55,988 nucleotides of DNA from a virus, in the IMG/VR virus record IMGVR_UViG_3300042323_000878, positions 1-55,988 of that record, one strand, 5' to 3'. The translations under genes and the position numbers were made by a program. The notes beneath the pieces were generated by a model. That model searched no databases and was not told where the DNA came from. It saw only the letters and a list, made by a program, of their open reading frames with translations. Shown here piece by piece: positions 1-7,807 of this stretch; within the stretch, counting starts at the first letter, position 1; the number at the start of each line of letters is the position of its first letter.

Positions 1-1094
1 ACAGGATGATTTGAGATAGAGCCTATTTCCGGTCTTGTGGAATAACTGATGCCTCCGAAAATCGTCCCGTTGCCAACTGCCAGAACCCCGCCGCGAACAT
101 CCAACTTATAGGCAGGCGTCCCGCCAATCCCCACATTACCGGATGCATCCGCAATCAGCTTCACATTCCCATCACCATCACTCAGGACAACATTGTTGCT
201 AGAGGTTCTGATGTCGTAGCCGCCTTGGTTGCCGGTGAATGAGCCGAGGATTGAATGGCCGGTTCCTGTGGTTATTGCGCTGCCAGAGCCTGAGCCGAAA
301 GCGCTGTTTTTACCGCCAGTCGCAGCTATTAAAGCCTGATGCCCAAAGCCGGTATTGTTGCTGCCTGTTGAATTTGCCTGCAACACATTCACGCCGCCGC
401 CAGAGTTGAATTGTCCAGACGTGTTGTTAGACAAAGCGCCCCCACCAAAAGCTACATTGCCAACACCTGCGCCAGTGTTGTTGACTAAAGCACCTTGACC
501 CATCCGCACGTTAAACGGCACATTACCAGCGCCCAAACCTACGGGGACGGTGTTAATAGTCGCATCGCTCGTGGCGCTCAGTGTCGTGAACGCACCGGAG
601 TTGGGGGTCGTGTTGCCGATGGGGCCAGGAGTGGACAGTTGTGTGTTGCCGCTGAGCTGGAATCGTGTGCCGTCGTCAATGATGTTCATCGTCGCGCCGA
701 CAGGGATGTCCCCTGCAATCAGCGGTGTCGTCCCGTTCTTGGTGATGGCGCGTGCGCCGAGACCGTTGATGTTGATGGTGACGGCACCGGTATTGGTCGC
801 AGCTGCAACAAAGCGGTACGATTGCCCTGCGCCGTAGGCCGTGAGCGCTGGAGTTAAGGAGCCTGTGATGGTGTTCGTTCCAGCCACCGAGGTGATCCAC
901 ACCGCAGCACCGTTTCTGCCTACTGGATTTATAATGCCGATGCGCTGCACGACTCCGGACGAGTCTTCGTAAAACAAGACGCCGTCTGCAGTGTTGATTG
1001 CGAGTTCGCCGTCTGCCAAGTTCGTGTTCGTCGGGACAGCACTCGCAGTCGCGGAACGGTACAATTGTATCGGCACGTAACCGGGTTGTGGCAT
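1..1094 (-). CDS. Tail fibre protein A, C-terminus cut by window edge
   Basis: The reading frame is open from ATG at 1094 (start MPQPGYVPIQLYRS, ribosome site GAGGTAA) to the window edge, about 364 codons. The first 60 residues contain a tail-fibre-like stretch (NLADGELAINTADGVLFYED). The middle is Gly/Asn-rich with YadA-head-like repeats (GVGNVAFGGGAL, NNTGFGHQAL). The last 42 codons (bases 1-127) are identical in DNA to part of the second fibre gene at 54788-55960. It is the last gene of the adaptor operon. Role inferred: host-receptor binding. The real C-terminus is not in the window; it may resemble that of the second fibre. Confidence 0.8.
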   Translation of the reverse strand, partial: MPQPGYVPIQLYRSATASAVPTNTNLADGELAINTADGVLFYEDSSGVVQRIGIINPVGRNGAAVWITSVAGTNTITGSLTPALTAYGAGQSYRFVAAATNTGAVTININGLGARAITKNGTTPLIAGDIPVGATMNIIDDGTRFQLSGNTQLSTPGPIGNTTPNSGAFTTLSATSDATINTVPVGLGAGNVPFNVRMGQGALVNNTGAGVGNVAFGGGALSNNTSGQFNSGGGVNVLQANSTGSNNTGFGHQALIAATGGKNSAFGSGSGSAITTGTGHSILGSFTGNQGGYDIRTSSNNVVLSDGDGNVKLIADASGNVGIGGTPAYKLDVRGGVLAVGNGTIFGGISYSTRPEIGSISNHP

Positions 1095-1100
1095 GGTGTG

Positions 1101-1448
1101 TTACCTCAGATTTTCTAGTTTGTAAAGCGTCTTCAAATACAAAGCGCTCAACTCGTCCACAATGTTCCCCAAGGCGGCGATGTCGCAGCACAGCTTGTCT
1201 CGGTTGTCTTCCAACCAAACCACATCGCCCTTGAGCTGTTGGGTGATGTCCTTGATTGTTTCGCCGGGCACATCGCCGACCAACCCAAAAGCGCCTTGGT
1301 GCGCTTCAACGTACTTGTCTAGTGTTTCCGTTAAGCCTTCATAAAACTCGCCCAGTGCGGAGTGTTGAGAAAAAGACTTTGTCGTCCAGTGCGACAGGTG
1401 CGCACCGTTGCGGGTCTTGAAGGAGCGGGAGATAAGTTTTTCGATCAT
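1101..1448 (-). CDS. Dps/ferritin-like helical protein (DUF5856-type)
   Basis: A 115-aa, probably all-helical protein. Residues 16-50 follow the Dps/ferritin-like pattern: HLSHW, then a His, then ALGEFYEGL and a D/E pair, like the HW...H...Y...D..E region that holds the Dps ferroxidase ligands. It is shorter than Dps (about 160 aa), so iron or DNA binding is not proved. The start ATG at 1448 overlaps the stop of the upstream gene by 4 bases. Its place between a tail adaptor and a tail fibre suggests a virion-associated or host-takeover role, which is inference. Confidence 0.6.
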   Translation of the reverse strand: MIEKLISRSFKTRNGAHLSHWTTKSFSQHSALGEFYEGLTETLDKYVEAHQGAFGLVGDVPGETIKDITQQLKGDVVWLEDNRDKLCCDIAALGNIVDELSALYLKTLYKLENLR

Positions 1449-1672
1449 GGGATTAAAGGCCCATCAGGTCTCACAAAAGGCAACAACGCACTTTCTGTGC
1501 CGCGTGCCGCGAGTCGATACGGGTCGAAGTCGTCTAGGTCGTCTTTGCAAACGCGCAACCCGTTGTTGTTCGGGTCCAAGAGCAATTTGCTGAGAGGAAA
1601 CTTCTTCGAGCACCGGCCACAAAGCCCAATGCCGTAGGTGCTCTCTCCGGAGGTGTCGAGGTAGAGGCTCAT
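1445..1672 (-). CDS. Small protein with CxxC pair, unknown function
   Basis: 75 aa. Residues 18-21 form a CGRC pair, and a further Cys lies at about residue 42, followed by an acidic DDLDDFDPYR stretch. This resembles a small zinc-ribbon-like phage protein often found near head-tail genes, but the family function is not known to me. It overlaps its upstream (1669) and downstream (1448) neighbours by 4 bases each, so translation is probably coupled with the adaptor and the Dps-like protein. Confidence 0.6.
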   Translation of the reverse strand: MSLYLDTSGESTYGIGLCGRCSKKFPLSKLLLDPNNNGLRVCKDDLDDFDPYRLAARGTESALLPFVRPDGPLIP

Positions 1673-2661
1673 GCCGTGTACACCGAGATCGTGGGTTGAA
1701 CGCGCATGGGCGAGCCGTCGTTGTCGCCTGAGCGAGCGTTTTGCAAAGCAAAGGCGGCCTTGGCTTCCAGTGGCTGCATCAGCGCCATGTCTGCAGAGGG
1801 TGTTTGGTACAACAGCGCAGCGGCCAAGCCACTGATAATTGCTTCCATCCAGCGCTGAGGGACTTCAATGTCTTGCGTCAAGGTGCCCACATCCATGATG
1901 TGCCGGTGCCTCCAAACAACCAACTGCATGAATTCTGCTGCATCGTTGGGCGCAGGCCAGACATTGATGACCGGGTTGAGCTGGTTGCGCTGGAACCACA
2001 TCGACAGAGGTCTGCCTTGAAAAACCTTGTTGCTCTGTGCAACGTAGTCGTCTCGGTTCAAAATGCCCATGGGTATTTCTTGCGGCAGTGTGCCGAGATA
2101 GACCCGCGAAGACAACCGTGGAGCGACCGACAAAACCCGGAAATAAGCGGCAAAACGGGCAGGAAGGATGTCAACCCACGTCCATTGCCCGGCAACCGCA
2201 GCAACCGACGATGCGCCCACCTGCGTCCATGTTGCGCCGTCAGGAGATGTTTCGAAGGTGACAGGAACAGATGCACCTGACCATTTTATGCCCACCGTGC
2301 TGACTTGCGGAGAGGCGCTGATTTGCCCGGTGAAGTTGACTGAATAGCTGGTCGGGGTGTCGGTCACGACACCAATTGCTTCTTGCGTGACGCGCAAATT
2401 GGCGTTGAGCACGTCTACCGTGCCGACATCCAGTGTGACGAGGGGTTGCCCTGTGTAAAAGGGATAGAGTTGCTTTTCGATGCACCACGACGGGGCTTTG
2501 TCGTTGGCGAGTTGCGAGAGGAACAAATACAGTGCGTCTTTTGCGTACTCCTGCATCTCAGGCGTGATTGCTTGAGCGCTGAGCCGCAGACGGCGGAATG
2601 CCTGATCCACGACACGGTTTGTGTTGAACGCAGTCGCGCTAATTGTTCCTGAAACAGCCAC
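1669..2661 (-). CDS. Head-to-tail adaptor / tail accessory protein with inserted discoidin-like domain
   Basis: 330 aa. The N-terminus (VDQAFRRLRLSAQAITPEM..., residues 16-60) and the C-terminal part (WPAPND...VWRHRHIMDVG...VPQRWMEAIISGLAAALLYQ) resemble P22 gp4-like tail accessory proteins, which plug the portal after DNA packaging. Between them, about residues 110-190, is a beta-rich segment (FETSPDGATWTQVG...) that looks like an inserted discoidin-type (F5/8C) domain, possibly sugar binding. It is the first gene after the promoter at 2720-2747. A second, shorter adaptor-like protein is encoded at 51857. Confidence 0.65.
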   Translation of the reverse strand: MAVSGTISATAFNTNRVVDQAFRRLRLSAQAITPEMQEYAKDALYLFLSQLANDKAPSWCIEKQLYPFYTGQPLVTLDVGTVDVLNANLRVTQEAIGVVTDTPTSYSVNFTGQISASPQVSTVGIKWSGASVPVTFETSPDGATWTQVGASSVAAVAGQWTWVDILPARFAAYFRVLSVAPRLSSRVYLGTLPQEIPMGILNRDDYVAQSNKVFQGRPLSMWFQRNQLNPVINVWPAPNDAAEFMQLVVWRHRHIMDVGTLTQDIEVPQRWMEAIISGLAAALLYQTPSADMALMQPLEAKAAFALQNARSGDNDGSPMRVQPTISVYTA

Positions 2662-2719
2662 TAAGTACTCCGTTTTGTTGACGGGTGACGGGCTGTTTCA
2701 GCCTGTGCCTTGCCCTCGA

Positions 2720-2747
2720 ATTATAGCTTAAAACCCACTTTTTGCAA
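2720..2747 (-). promoter_or_regulatory. Late-type promoter PL1 (TTGCAA-16-TATAAT)
   Basis: Read on the minus strand, TTGCAA (2747-2742) is followed by a 16-base spacer and TATAAT (2725-2720). The same arrangement occurs at 7769, 12239 and 52538. The spacer shares GGGTTTT with the copy at 12239. It overlaps the 3' end of the 55-aa gene and should drive the adaptor, the small Cys protein, the Dps-like gene and tail fibre A. Confidence 0.75.
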
Positions 2748-2749
2748 AA

Positions 2750-2917
2750 TTAAGCTTGCGCACTTTGTAACTTGACGAGTGCGCTTTCAGCTTCTGCGAT
2801 TTGTGCGTCGATGAGGTTAATTGCGGCGACATCGCCGCGCTGCTCTGCTTGGACGCGTTGCTGTCGTTGATACGACAAGAGGTTGTTGAGCAACCGGATA
2901 ATTTCTTGAGTAATCAT
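2750..2917 (-). CDS. Small helical protein, unknown function
   Basis: 55 aa, starting MITQEIIRLLNNLLSYQRQQ. It is rich in Gln, Ala and Leu and looks like a single amphipathic helix or coiled coil. A strong ribosome site (AAAGGGGGAA) lies before ATG 2917. It is 10 bases downstream of the 709-aa structural gene and its stop codon lies next to promoter PL1. No family recognised; small helical proteins here can be assembly chaperones, but nothing proves that. Confidence 0.65.
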   Translation of the reverse strand: MITQEIIRLLNNLLSYQRQQRVQAEQRGDVAAINLIDAQIAEAESALVKLQSAQA

Positions 2918-2927
2918 AGTTCCCCCT

Positions 2928-5057
2928 TTAAACAGTTCTTGACAGTTTGACTTTGACTTGACCAGCAGCTACGGCGGTTGTATCGGTGTCCGCTACAGCG
3001 CCAGTAATTGCGATTCCCAAGCCCAAGGCGAAGCGGTAGGACTGAAAGCCTGCCGTCAGTTCAGCAACACCTGGCACGCCAGCAACAGCAGCAGGGACGC
3101 AGATAACCATCTCTGGGACATCTGTTGCCAACACTGGGGCTGTGGCTTTGTTGTAAAGCTTCACAAAGGCGGCGGTAGCTCCAATGTTGGTTGCATAGAA
3201 GCTGCTCACCCCGCTAGTGCCTGTCAAAATCAGCGCAATATTCGTCGTTGCCAAGCTGTTGACGAAGTACGGCGTGGCAGGGGCCGCTGGCGTGCCTTGC
3301 GTAGTGATGGCTCCAATGTTCCAAGTGCCGGACTGAGAGGCTGCAGTCGTGCCGCCTTGCAACACCACCGGCATCGCGGACGCTGTGTCTCCTGTAGACC
3401 GGGCCAATGCTTCGACGCGCAACCGCTCATAGTCAAATATCCGCACAAAACTCATGCGCAAATCGGTGCGCTTGATGACGCCGCCGCCGCAGTCCGTCAC
3501 GGCAAAGTCTGCTGGCAAGGTGCGCTGTCCATTGAAGGGCAAGACGAGCGTCAGCACCGTGGTTGCGAAGTTTGCAACTTTCCAAGGCCCGTCCACGCCC
3601 AAGCTCACGCCGGTCAAGTTCGCACGCACACCGACGAGGTTTGCCAAGTCACCAATGACCAATCCTGCCCAGTTGGTATTGCCTGTGAGCACCAACTGGC
3701 GAGTGCCGTCCACCAGTGTGGTCAGCGTTGCATTTTGAGCAACGACCGCATTGGCTCCGAGCGCCGACATTAAGTTACCGCCTTGCACCTTGGCGACGTA
3801 GCCTCCGTAGCTCGTAATCGTTCCAGCCGCACCTTGAACAATGGTGTATTCGGTAGGGCTGACGATTGAAGCAACAACGGTCGCCACCAGCAAATTTGGG
3901 AACTCCGTGGCTCCTTGGGCGCGCGTGCCATATTGCACGACAAGGTCGCCAATAATCAAGCCGTGGGGCCGGTCTGTGACGATGTTCGCCGTGGTTGTTC
4001 CGGTCTTTGTGGCGGTCACAATCTGCGCCACTGGCACCGTCAGCGACTTGTTGTTGGTCGACCGGATTCGCAGCTTGTACATCTCTGCAGGGTCAGGACA
4101 CACCTGCGTGCGAGTGCTCCGTGCAGTTGTTTGCGCTAGCGAATCTACCGGGCTGTCTGCCCATTGAATTCGGTCAGACTGCAACAACAACCTGTATTCA
4201 CTGGCAGGGACGAAGGCGTAAGTGTACGCGCTGTTGACGAGTTGCGTGGATGCGGTTGTGCTGACTGTCATGGCATGGTTGCCAGCGACCGTGCCGCTGG
4301 GCAGGGCATCACCAGACTCCGACCGAACATACAGCGAGGCATTGGTGGCTGTGCCGTTTTCGAAAATCTGCGACACGCCGTTGCGAGCGCGCCCGAACCG
4401 TTCACGGAAGTAAACAAAGCCTTTGGCCCCAACGGGGTTGGTGATTGTTTGCGATGGGAGGGTGCCGCCCGGTCCAGCAGTGCAGGTAATTTGCGTTGGC
4501 GTCGGAATAGAGGCAACCACCAACGCTGGGTAGTTTGCAAGCTCGTTAGCGCAGTCTTTGACCCCAATCGACTTGCCAATGCTCAGACCGTGTGGCAAAA
4601 CAGTGTCGATGGTCAGCGTACTGGTGGTCTGCGAGATTGCCGAAATTTCCAACTCAGGCACATCCGGCAACGGAGTCCCGGTGTCTACCGCTTCTATGGC
4701 AAACTCTTGCCCAAGTGTGCGTTGCGACATGTGGGCACCGAACGCAATTTCCGTGGGCATGTGAAAATAATCGCTCGGACGAAGCTCAACAATCGTCTCG
4801 GTTCCCGCTGTCAAGGGGTCTTTGCTGATCACGAGATACGAAGCGGCAGCCGCGTTGCCGTCCACATAAACCAAGTCTCCCGGCGCTTTTGTTTCTGTCC
4901 AGCTGCTGCCGTTCACAGGGTCATAAACTTCAAACGCCTCACGAAACTTGTTGGTGACGTTCTCTGCAACTGTGTGAGGGACTTTGGTCCCGTCGCCGTT
5001 GTCCGTGGCCACCAATTTTTGGCCGTGATTGAAATAATACTCAGGCGTTGCGCTCAT
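2928..5057 (-). CDS. Large beta-rich virion structural protein
   Basis: 709 aa, very rich in Thr, Val, Ala and Gly, without signal peptide or membrane segment. Repeated motifs of the type (T/V)DRPHGLIIGDLV and LPHGLSIGKSIGV, at about residues 155 and 365, suggest two copies of the same beta domain. The last 130 residues (ATNIGATAAFVKLYN...FRFALGLGI) resemble a C-terminal beta-sandwich seen in many phage decoration or fibre-like proteins. It lies downstream of the capsid genes. Exact virion location is unknown; a head decoration or whisker role is possible. Confidence 0.6.
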   Translation of the reverse strand: MSATPEYYFNHGQKLVATDNGDGTKVPHTVAENVTNKFREAFEVYDPVNGSSWTETKAPGDLVYVDGNAAAASYLVISKDPLTAGTETIVELRPSDYFHMPTEIAFGAHMSQRTLGQEFAIEAVDTGTPLPDVPELEISAISQTTSTLTIDTVLPHGLSIGKSIGVKDCANELANYPALVVASIPTPTQITCTAGPGGTLPSQTITNPVGAKGFVYFRERFGRARNGVSQIFENGTATNASLYVRSESGDALPSGTVAGNHAMTVSTTASTQLVNSAYTYAFVPASEYRLLLQSDRIQWADSPVDSLAQTTARSTRTQVCPDPAEMYKLRIRSTNNKSLTVPVAQIVTATKTGTTTANIVTDRPHGLIIGDLVVQYGTRAQGATEFPNLLVATVVASIVSPTEYTIVQGAAGTITSYGGYVAKVQGGNLMSALGANAVVAQNATLTTLVDGTRQLVLTGNTNWAGLVIGDLANLVGVRANLTGVSLGVDGPWKVANFATTVLTLVLPFNGQRTLPADFAVTDCGGGVIKRTDLRMSFVRIFDYERLRVEALARSTGDTASAMPVVLQGGTTAASQSGTWNIGAITTQGTPAAPATPYFVNSLATTNIALILTGTSGVSSFYATNIGATAAFVKLYNKATAPVLATDVPEMVICVPAAVAGVPGVAELTAGFQSYRFALGLGIAITGAVADTDTTAVAAGQVKVKLSRTV

Positions 5058-5098
5058 TCAAATCTCCTGTTCAAATATGGGGCCGCAGCCCCTTGGGA

Positions 5099-5575
5099 TT
5101 ACTGAGGAGCGGACGAACCGTCTGGTGCGCGCTGGGCGTAAACACAAACAATCGTCACAGAGCCGGTGGACAATCCCGAGCCGGTGGCGGTGTAATTAAT
5201 CAATGCGTCTGTTGCGCCCACATTGTTCCACAAAGCAGTGACTGCGTTGGATGCAGTGGCACCAGTCATGGCTGTGGGGTTTGCGGGGCCGGTGACTGTG
5301 GTGACGCCGGTGATGTCGGTGGCTCCGATGGTGAGCTTGATTGTGGTGGCACCGCTGAATGTTGCTGTCGTGAAGAACGTGAGCGAGTGCAAAATAGAGC
5401 CTGCGGGCAGCACAAACGCGCGACCGGTTAAGCCTGCGTTGATCGAGGCAAAGCCGAGCGTGAAGGTTTGCACCAGCTGCAACACGCCTGTGTTGCGCAG
5501 CGTGCCTGCGGTTGTGCCTGTGGTGGCAGGCACTGTGCCAACGCGCAACGGGCCAGAATAAGTAGAAAATCCCAT
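5099..5575 (-). CDS. Beta-rich structural protein, probable capsid decoration
   Basis: 158 aa, Thr/Ala/Gly-rich, starting MGFSTYSGPLRVGT. Stretches such as TFTLGFASINAG and LPAGSILHSLTFFTTATFSGAT suggest a jelly-roll or beta-sandwich fold. It lies after the capsid protein, separated from it by a hairpin at 5673-5694, and before the 709-aa structural protein. Its function is inferred from position and composition only. It could instead be a minor tail component. Confidence 0.55.
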   Translation of the reverse strand: MGFSTYSGPLRVGTVPATTGTTAGTLRNTGVLQLVQTFTLGFASINAGLTGRAFVLPAGSILHSLTFFTTATFSGATTIKLTIGATDITGVTTVTGPANPTAMTGATASNAVTALWNNVGATDALINYTATGSGLSTGSVTIVCVYAQRAPDGSSAPQ

Positions 5576-5672
5576 GATAGTTCCTTACATGCAAGTGTTG
5601 GCGCGTCTGTCTGCATGTCGTCAGCCGGGCAAGGCTGTCAGACGCACCTGTGGGTTTTAAAAGTGCCCTGCA

Positions 5673-5694
5673 AACACCCCTCGGGAGGGGTGTT
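5673..5694 (-). terminator. Perfect hairpin downstream of capsid gene
   Basis: A perfect inverted repeat (10-base arms, AACACCCCTC and its complement, 2-4 base loop) lies 14 bases after the capsid stop codon. On the minus strand it is followed only by TTTG and, later, TTTT, so it is a weak intrinsic terminator or an mRNA-stabilising 3' hairpin. It would let the capsid message end or be protected while some transcription continues into the 158-aa gene. Confidence 0.6.
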
Positions 5695-5707
5695 CACGGG
5701 AGCACTC

Positions 5708-6622
5708 TTAGACGCCTGCGGTGCCGTAGAATGCGCGCGGGTCAGTCCAGCTCACGTCGTAACGCTCAGTGGCTTTGTAGCGCATGGAGTCGGTTTCGAA
5801 GTCGCCTTCCATGGACTTGTCCAGCGCCCGACGCATCATCAACTTCAAGCCTTCAGGCGCGTCGGTCTTGACGCCCCACAGCGTGGTGGAGGTGATACGG
5901 CTGAGGTTGGCTTGTCCTTCGCTCAACAGCCCCATGGAATGAATGGGGTTGATGTCGTTGTCGGACGAACCAGCCCGCAGCACCGACTTGAGCAGCACTT
6001 CTGCCTGGAACACGTTGGATGGACCGGTGACGATCTTCTTCGGTGTGAGGCGGATGCGCTTGCCGTTGTTGTCGACTGCATTGCGCACTTGGATGAGCAG
6101 TTGTTCCAGCGAGGTCTGAGACAATGCAGCAGCGGTCGCGAGGACGTTGCTGAATGTGCCGCTGACGAGCGGATGGTTGTTCGCGGCCAAGGCCACCCCG
6201 TCGCCGCCCACAAACGCACCGTTGAAGGCGCGGTTGATGATGTTGGCGCAGAGAGTTTCTTTGGTCTCGATCAACGACTGGGCCAGGTGCTTGGCGTAGG
6301 TCTGACCAATACGGATGTGGTCCCCGTCTTCTACCAAGACCTTGGTCAGCGCAAAGGCCAAGCCATACACCTTGTAGACGTAGCGCTTGTTGTACAAGAC
6401 GCCGCCAGATTGGTACGTGACCGGAAAGCCGTCAGGCAACTCCGGTGCTGCGCCGAAGCCGAACAACACAGGCTCTTCGTGATACGTGCGGGCAATGCCC
6501 TTGCGCTCATCGAAAACCCCTTTCCATTCGTCTGCACGCTGGTTGTAAACACCGTCAAACACTTCGTTCAGAATTGGTTCAACAACGGATCTGAAATCCG
6601 TCGATCTCATCGGATTTGACAT
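5708..6622 (-). CDS. Major capsid protein (HK97 fold, gpT-like)
   Basis: 304 aa. The sequence looks like the Mu gpT-type major head subunit: N-terminal MRSTDFRSVVEPILNEVF, the central LVEDGDHIRIGQTYAKHLAQS helix, NHPLVSG, and LTPKKIVTGPSNVF followed by a C-terminal strand (YDVSWTDPRAFYGTAGV). Length fits the smaller HK97-fold capsid proteins. The neighbours are the decoration-like 185-aa gene (1 base between them), scaffold and portal. It forms the capsid shell. The start ATG 6622 is preceded by AGGAGTG. Confidence 0.85.
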   Translation of the reverse strand: MSNPMRSTDFRSVVEPILNEVFDGVYNQRADEWKGVFDERKGIARTYHEEPVLFGFGAAPELPDGFPVTYQSGGVLYNKRYVYKVYGLAFALTKVLVEDGDHIRIGQTYAKHLAQSLIETKETLCANIINRAFNGAFVGGDGVALAANNHPLVSGTFSNVLATAAALSQTSLEQLLIQVRNAVDNNGKRIRLTPKKIVTGPSNVFQAEVLLKSVLRAGSSDNDINPIHSMGLLSEGQANLSRITSTTLWGVKTDAPEGLKLMMRRALDKSMEGDFETDSMRYKATERYDVSWTDPRAFYGTAGV

Positions 6623-6623
6623 A

Positions 6624-7181
6624 TTACACTCCTACCTTGTTGCCGAAGGCAATCTGTGATTGAGCCAAGGAAACTTGCACAATGGTGAACGCATCACCCG
6701 GCAAATTGTCCACTTGTGTGCCGAAGCCAATGATGCGCCACTGAGACTGGGTCGTGCCGTTGGGCGCAGCCAGTGTGGTGGTGCTCAGCCCGGTGGCGGT
6801 CGAGCCAGATGCGGCGGTGGTGTTGGCTTCTTCGCCGATGTTCGCCTGAGTCACAGACCCGACGGCTTGCACCTCGTAGATGGTCGTGTAATCGTCAGAG
6901 ACCCACGCGGTGATGTTGGTGGCGACAGTGTTGGCAGGCCAAAAAGCACTGACGGTCGGTTTGCCCGAAGCGTCCGTGTATTCGCAGCCTTGGAAGACGC
7001 CCAAAAGGTCGCCCGTAGTGCCACCAGCGACAATGGTGCCGCCAGTGCCTTCTAAGGCAACCGTGCCGCCAGAGAAGATGTTGGTGTTGTAACCTGAAGC
7101 AATCGTGTACTTACGTGCCCGGACTTGTCCGGACGGGTTGTAAGCCGGACGAAAGCCGAACGGTGCGTTCGTTGCTGACAT
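6624..7181 (-). CDS. Head decoration / capsid-associated protein
   Basis: 185 aa, starting MSATNAPFGFRPAYNPSGQ. It matches in style the structural proteins encoded just before the capsid gene in many podoviruses: FGFRP start, an SGGTVALEGTGG beta segment and a Thr/Gly/Ala-rich rest, with no membrane segment or signal peptide. Only one base separates it from the capsid start, so both are probably translated from the PL2 message in high amount. A stabilising decoration role is inferred. Confidence 0.65.
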   Translation of the reverse strand: MSATNAPFGFRPAYNPSGQVRARKYTIASGYNTNIFSGGTVALEGTGGTIVAGGTTGDLLGVFQGCEYTDASGKPTVSAFWPANTVATNITAWVSDDYTTIYEVQAVGSVTQANIGEEANTTAASGSTATGLSTTTLAAPNGTTQSQWRIIGFGTQVDNLPGDAFTIVQVSLAQSQIAFGNKVGV

Positions 7182-7209
7182 AAATGGCTCCTAAAATTGA
7201 GGAAAAAGA

Positions 7210-7737
7210 TCAAGCCAACTCAAACTGAGCCGACCGCTTTTGCCCTAACTCTGCGTTGCCATCACCCTTCAAGAGATTCGATCCAGACGCGCGTGCTTGT
7301 TGCTCCAAGTATTCCGCCGTATCGGTGAGCTTTTCCTCTTCGCGCAACGGCGCGTCGTGGTGGGCTTCCCGCATAAAGGCTTCATACAGGCTCATCGGCA
7401 ACTTAAACGCCAGCATCTCGTTCACCCCGATAAAACCCGCGTATTCGCCTGTTTTCAAGGTCGCATACTCCCAGCCGGGAACGTCTTCCGGCTTGATGGG
7501 TTCGTATCCCAGGCGCAAACGCGTCTGGATTGAATCTCGGGGATTCGTGGTCGTCAGCCAGCACGCATGCCAGCCGGGTATTTTTGGCAAATCAGGTAGA
7601 GCAGATTGAAAGAACTGCTGCCGGAACATTTCAACTCGCTCTGCATCGGAGACGGCACGGTTTTGCGTCGCTGGGCGATCAGCGACTGAGCGGCTCTCAC
7701 GAGAATCAGCGGTCTTTTTTAGACGTTCATCGGACAT
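7210..7737 (-). CDS. Conserved-type virion-region protein, unknown function
   Basis: 175 aa, hydrophilic, with a charged N-terminus and the central segment PGWHACWLTTTNPRDSIQTRLRLGYEPI, a pattern I know from proteins of unknown function that sit between scaffold and capsid genes in podoviruses. No catalytic motif or membrane segment is visible. It is the first gene after promoter PL2 (7769-7796) and is co-transcribed with the decoration and capsid proteins, so a head-assembly role is likely. Confidence 0.6.
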   Translation of the reverse strand: MSDERLKKTADSRESRSVADRPATQNRAVSDAERVEMFRQQFFQSALPDLPKIPGWHACWLTTTNPRDSIQTRLRLGYEPIKPEDVPGWEYATLKTGEYAGFIGVNEMLAFKLPMSLYEAFMREAHHDAPLREEEKLTDTAEYLEQQARASGSNLLKGDGNAELGQKRSAQFELA

Positions 7738-7768
7738 TTTGTATTGCTCCTTTCAGCAATTGAGTGGA

Positions 7769-7796
7769 ATTATAACTTGACTTTGCAGAAACGCAA
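7769..7796 (-). promoter_or_regulatory. Late-type promoter PL2 (TTGCGT-16-TATAAT)
   Basis: On the minus strand TTGCGT (7796-7791), a 16-base spacer and TATAAT (7774-7769). It lies in the gap between scaffold and the 175-aa gene and should drive the 175-aa protein, the decoration protein, the capsid and possibly the two structural proteins after it. Confidence 0.75.
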
Positions 7797-7807
7797 AATT
7801 ATGGGCT

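Noticed and set aside
1-127. Short terminal repeat as physical genome ends (T7-like)
   Set aside because: The second copy is inside the window, not at its end, and 338 further bases follow it, all within a coding gene.
5468-6619. 383-codon open frame on the plus strand opposite the capsid gene
   Set aside because: Antisense to a clear capsid gene, with Arg/Cys/His-rich composition typical of shadow frames and no ribosome site. Similar plus-strand frames at 4164-5105 and 8165-9169 were left out for the same reason.
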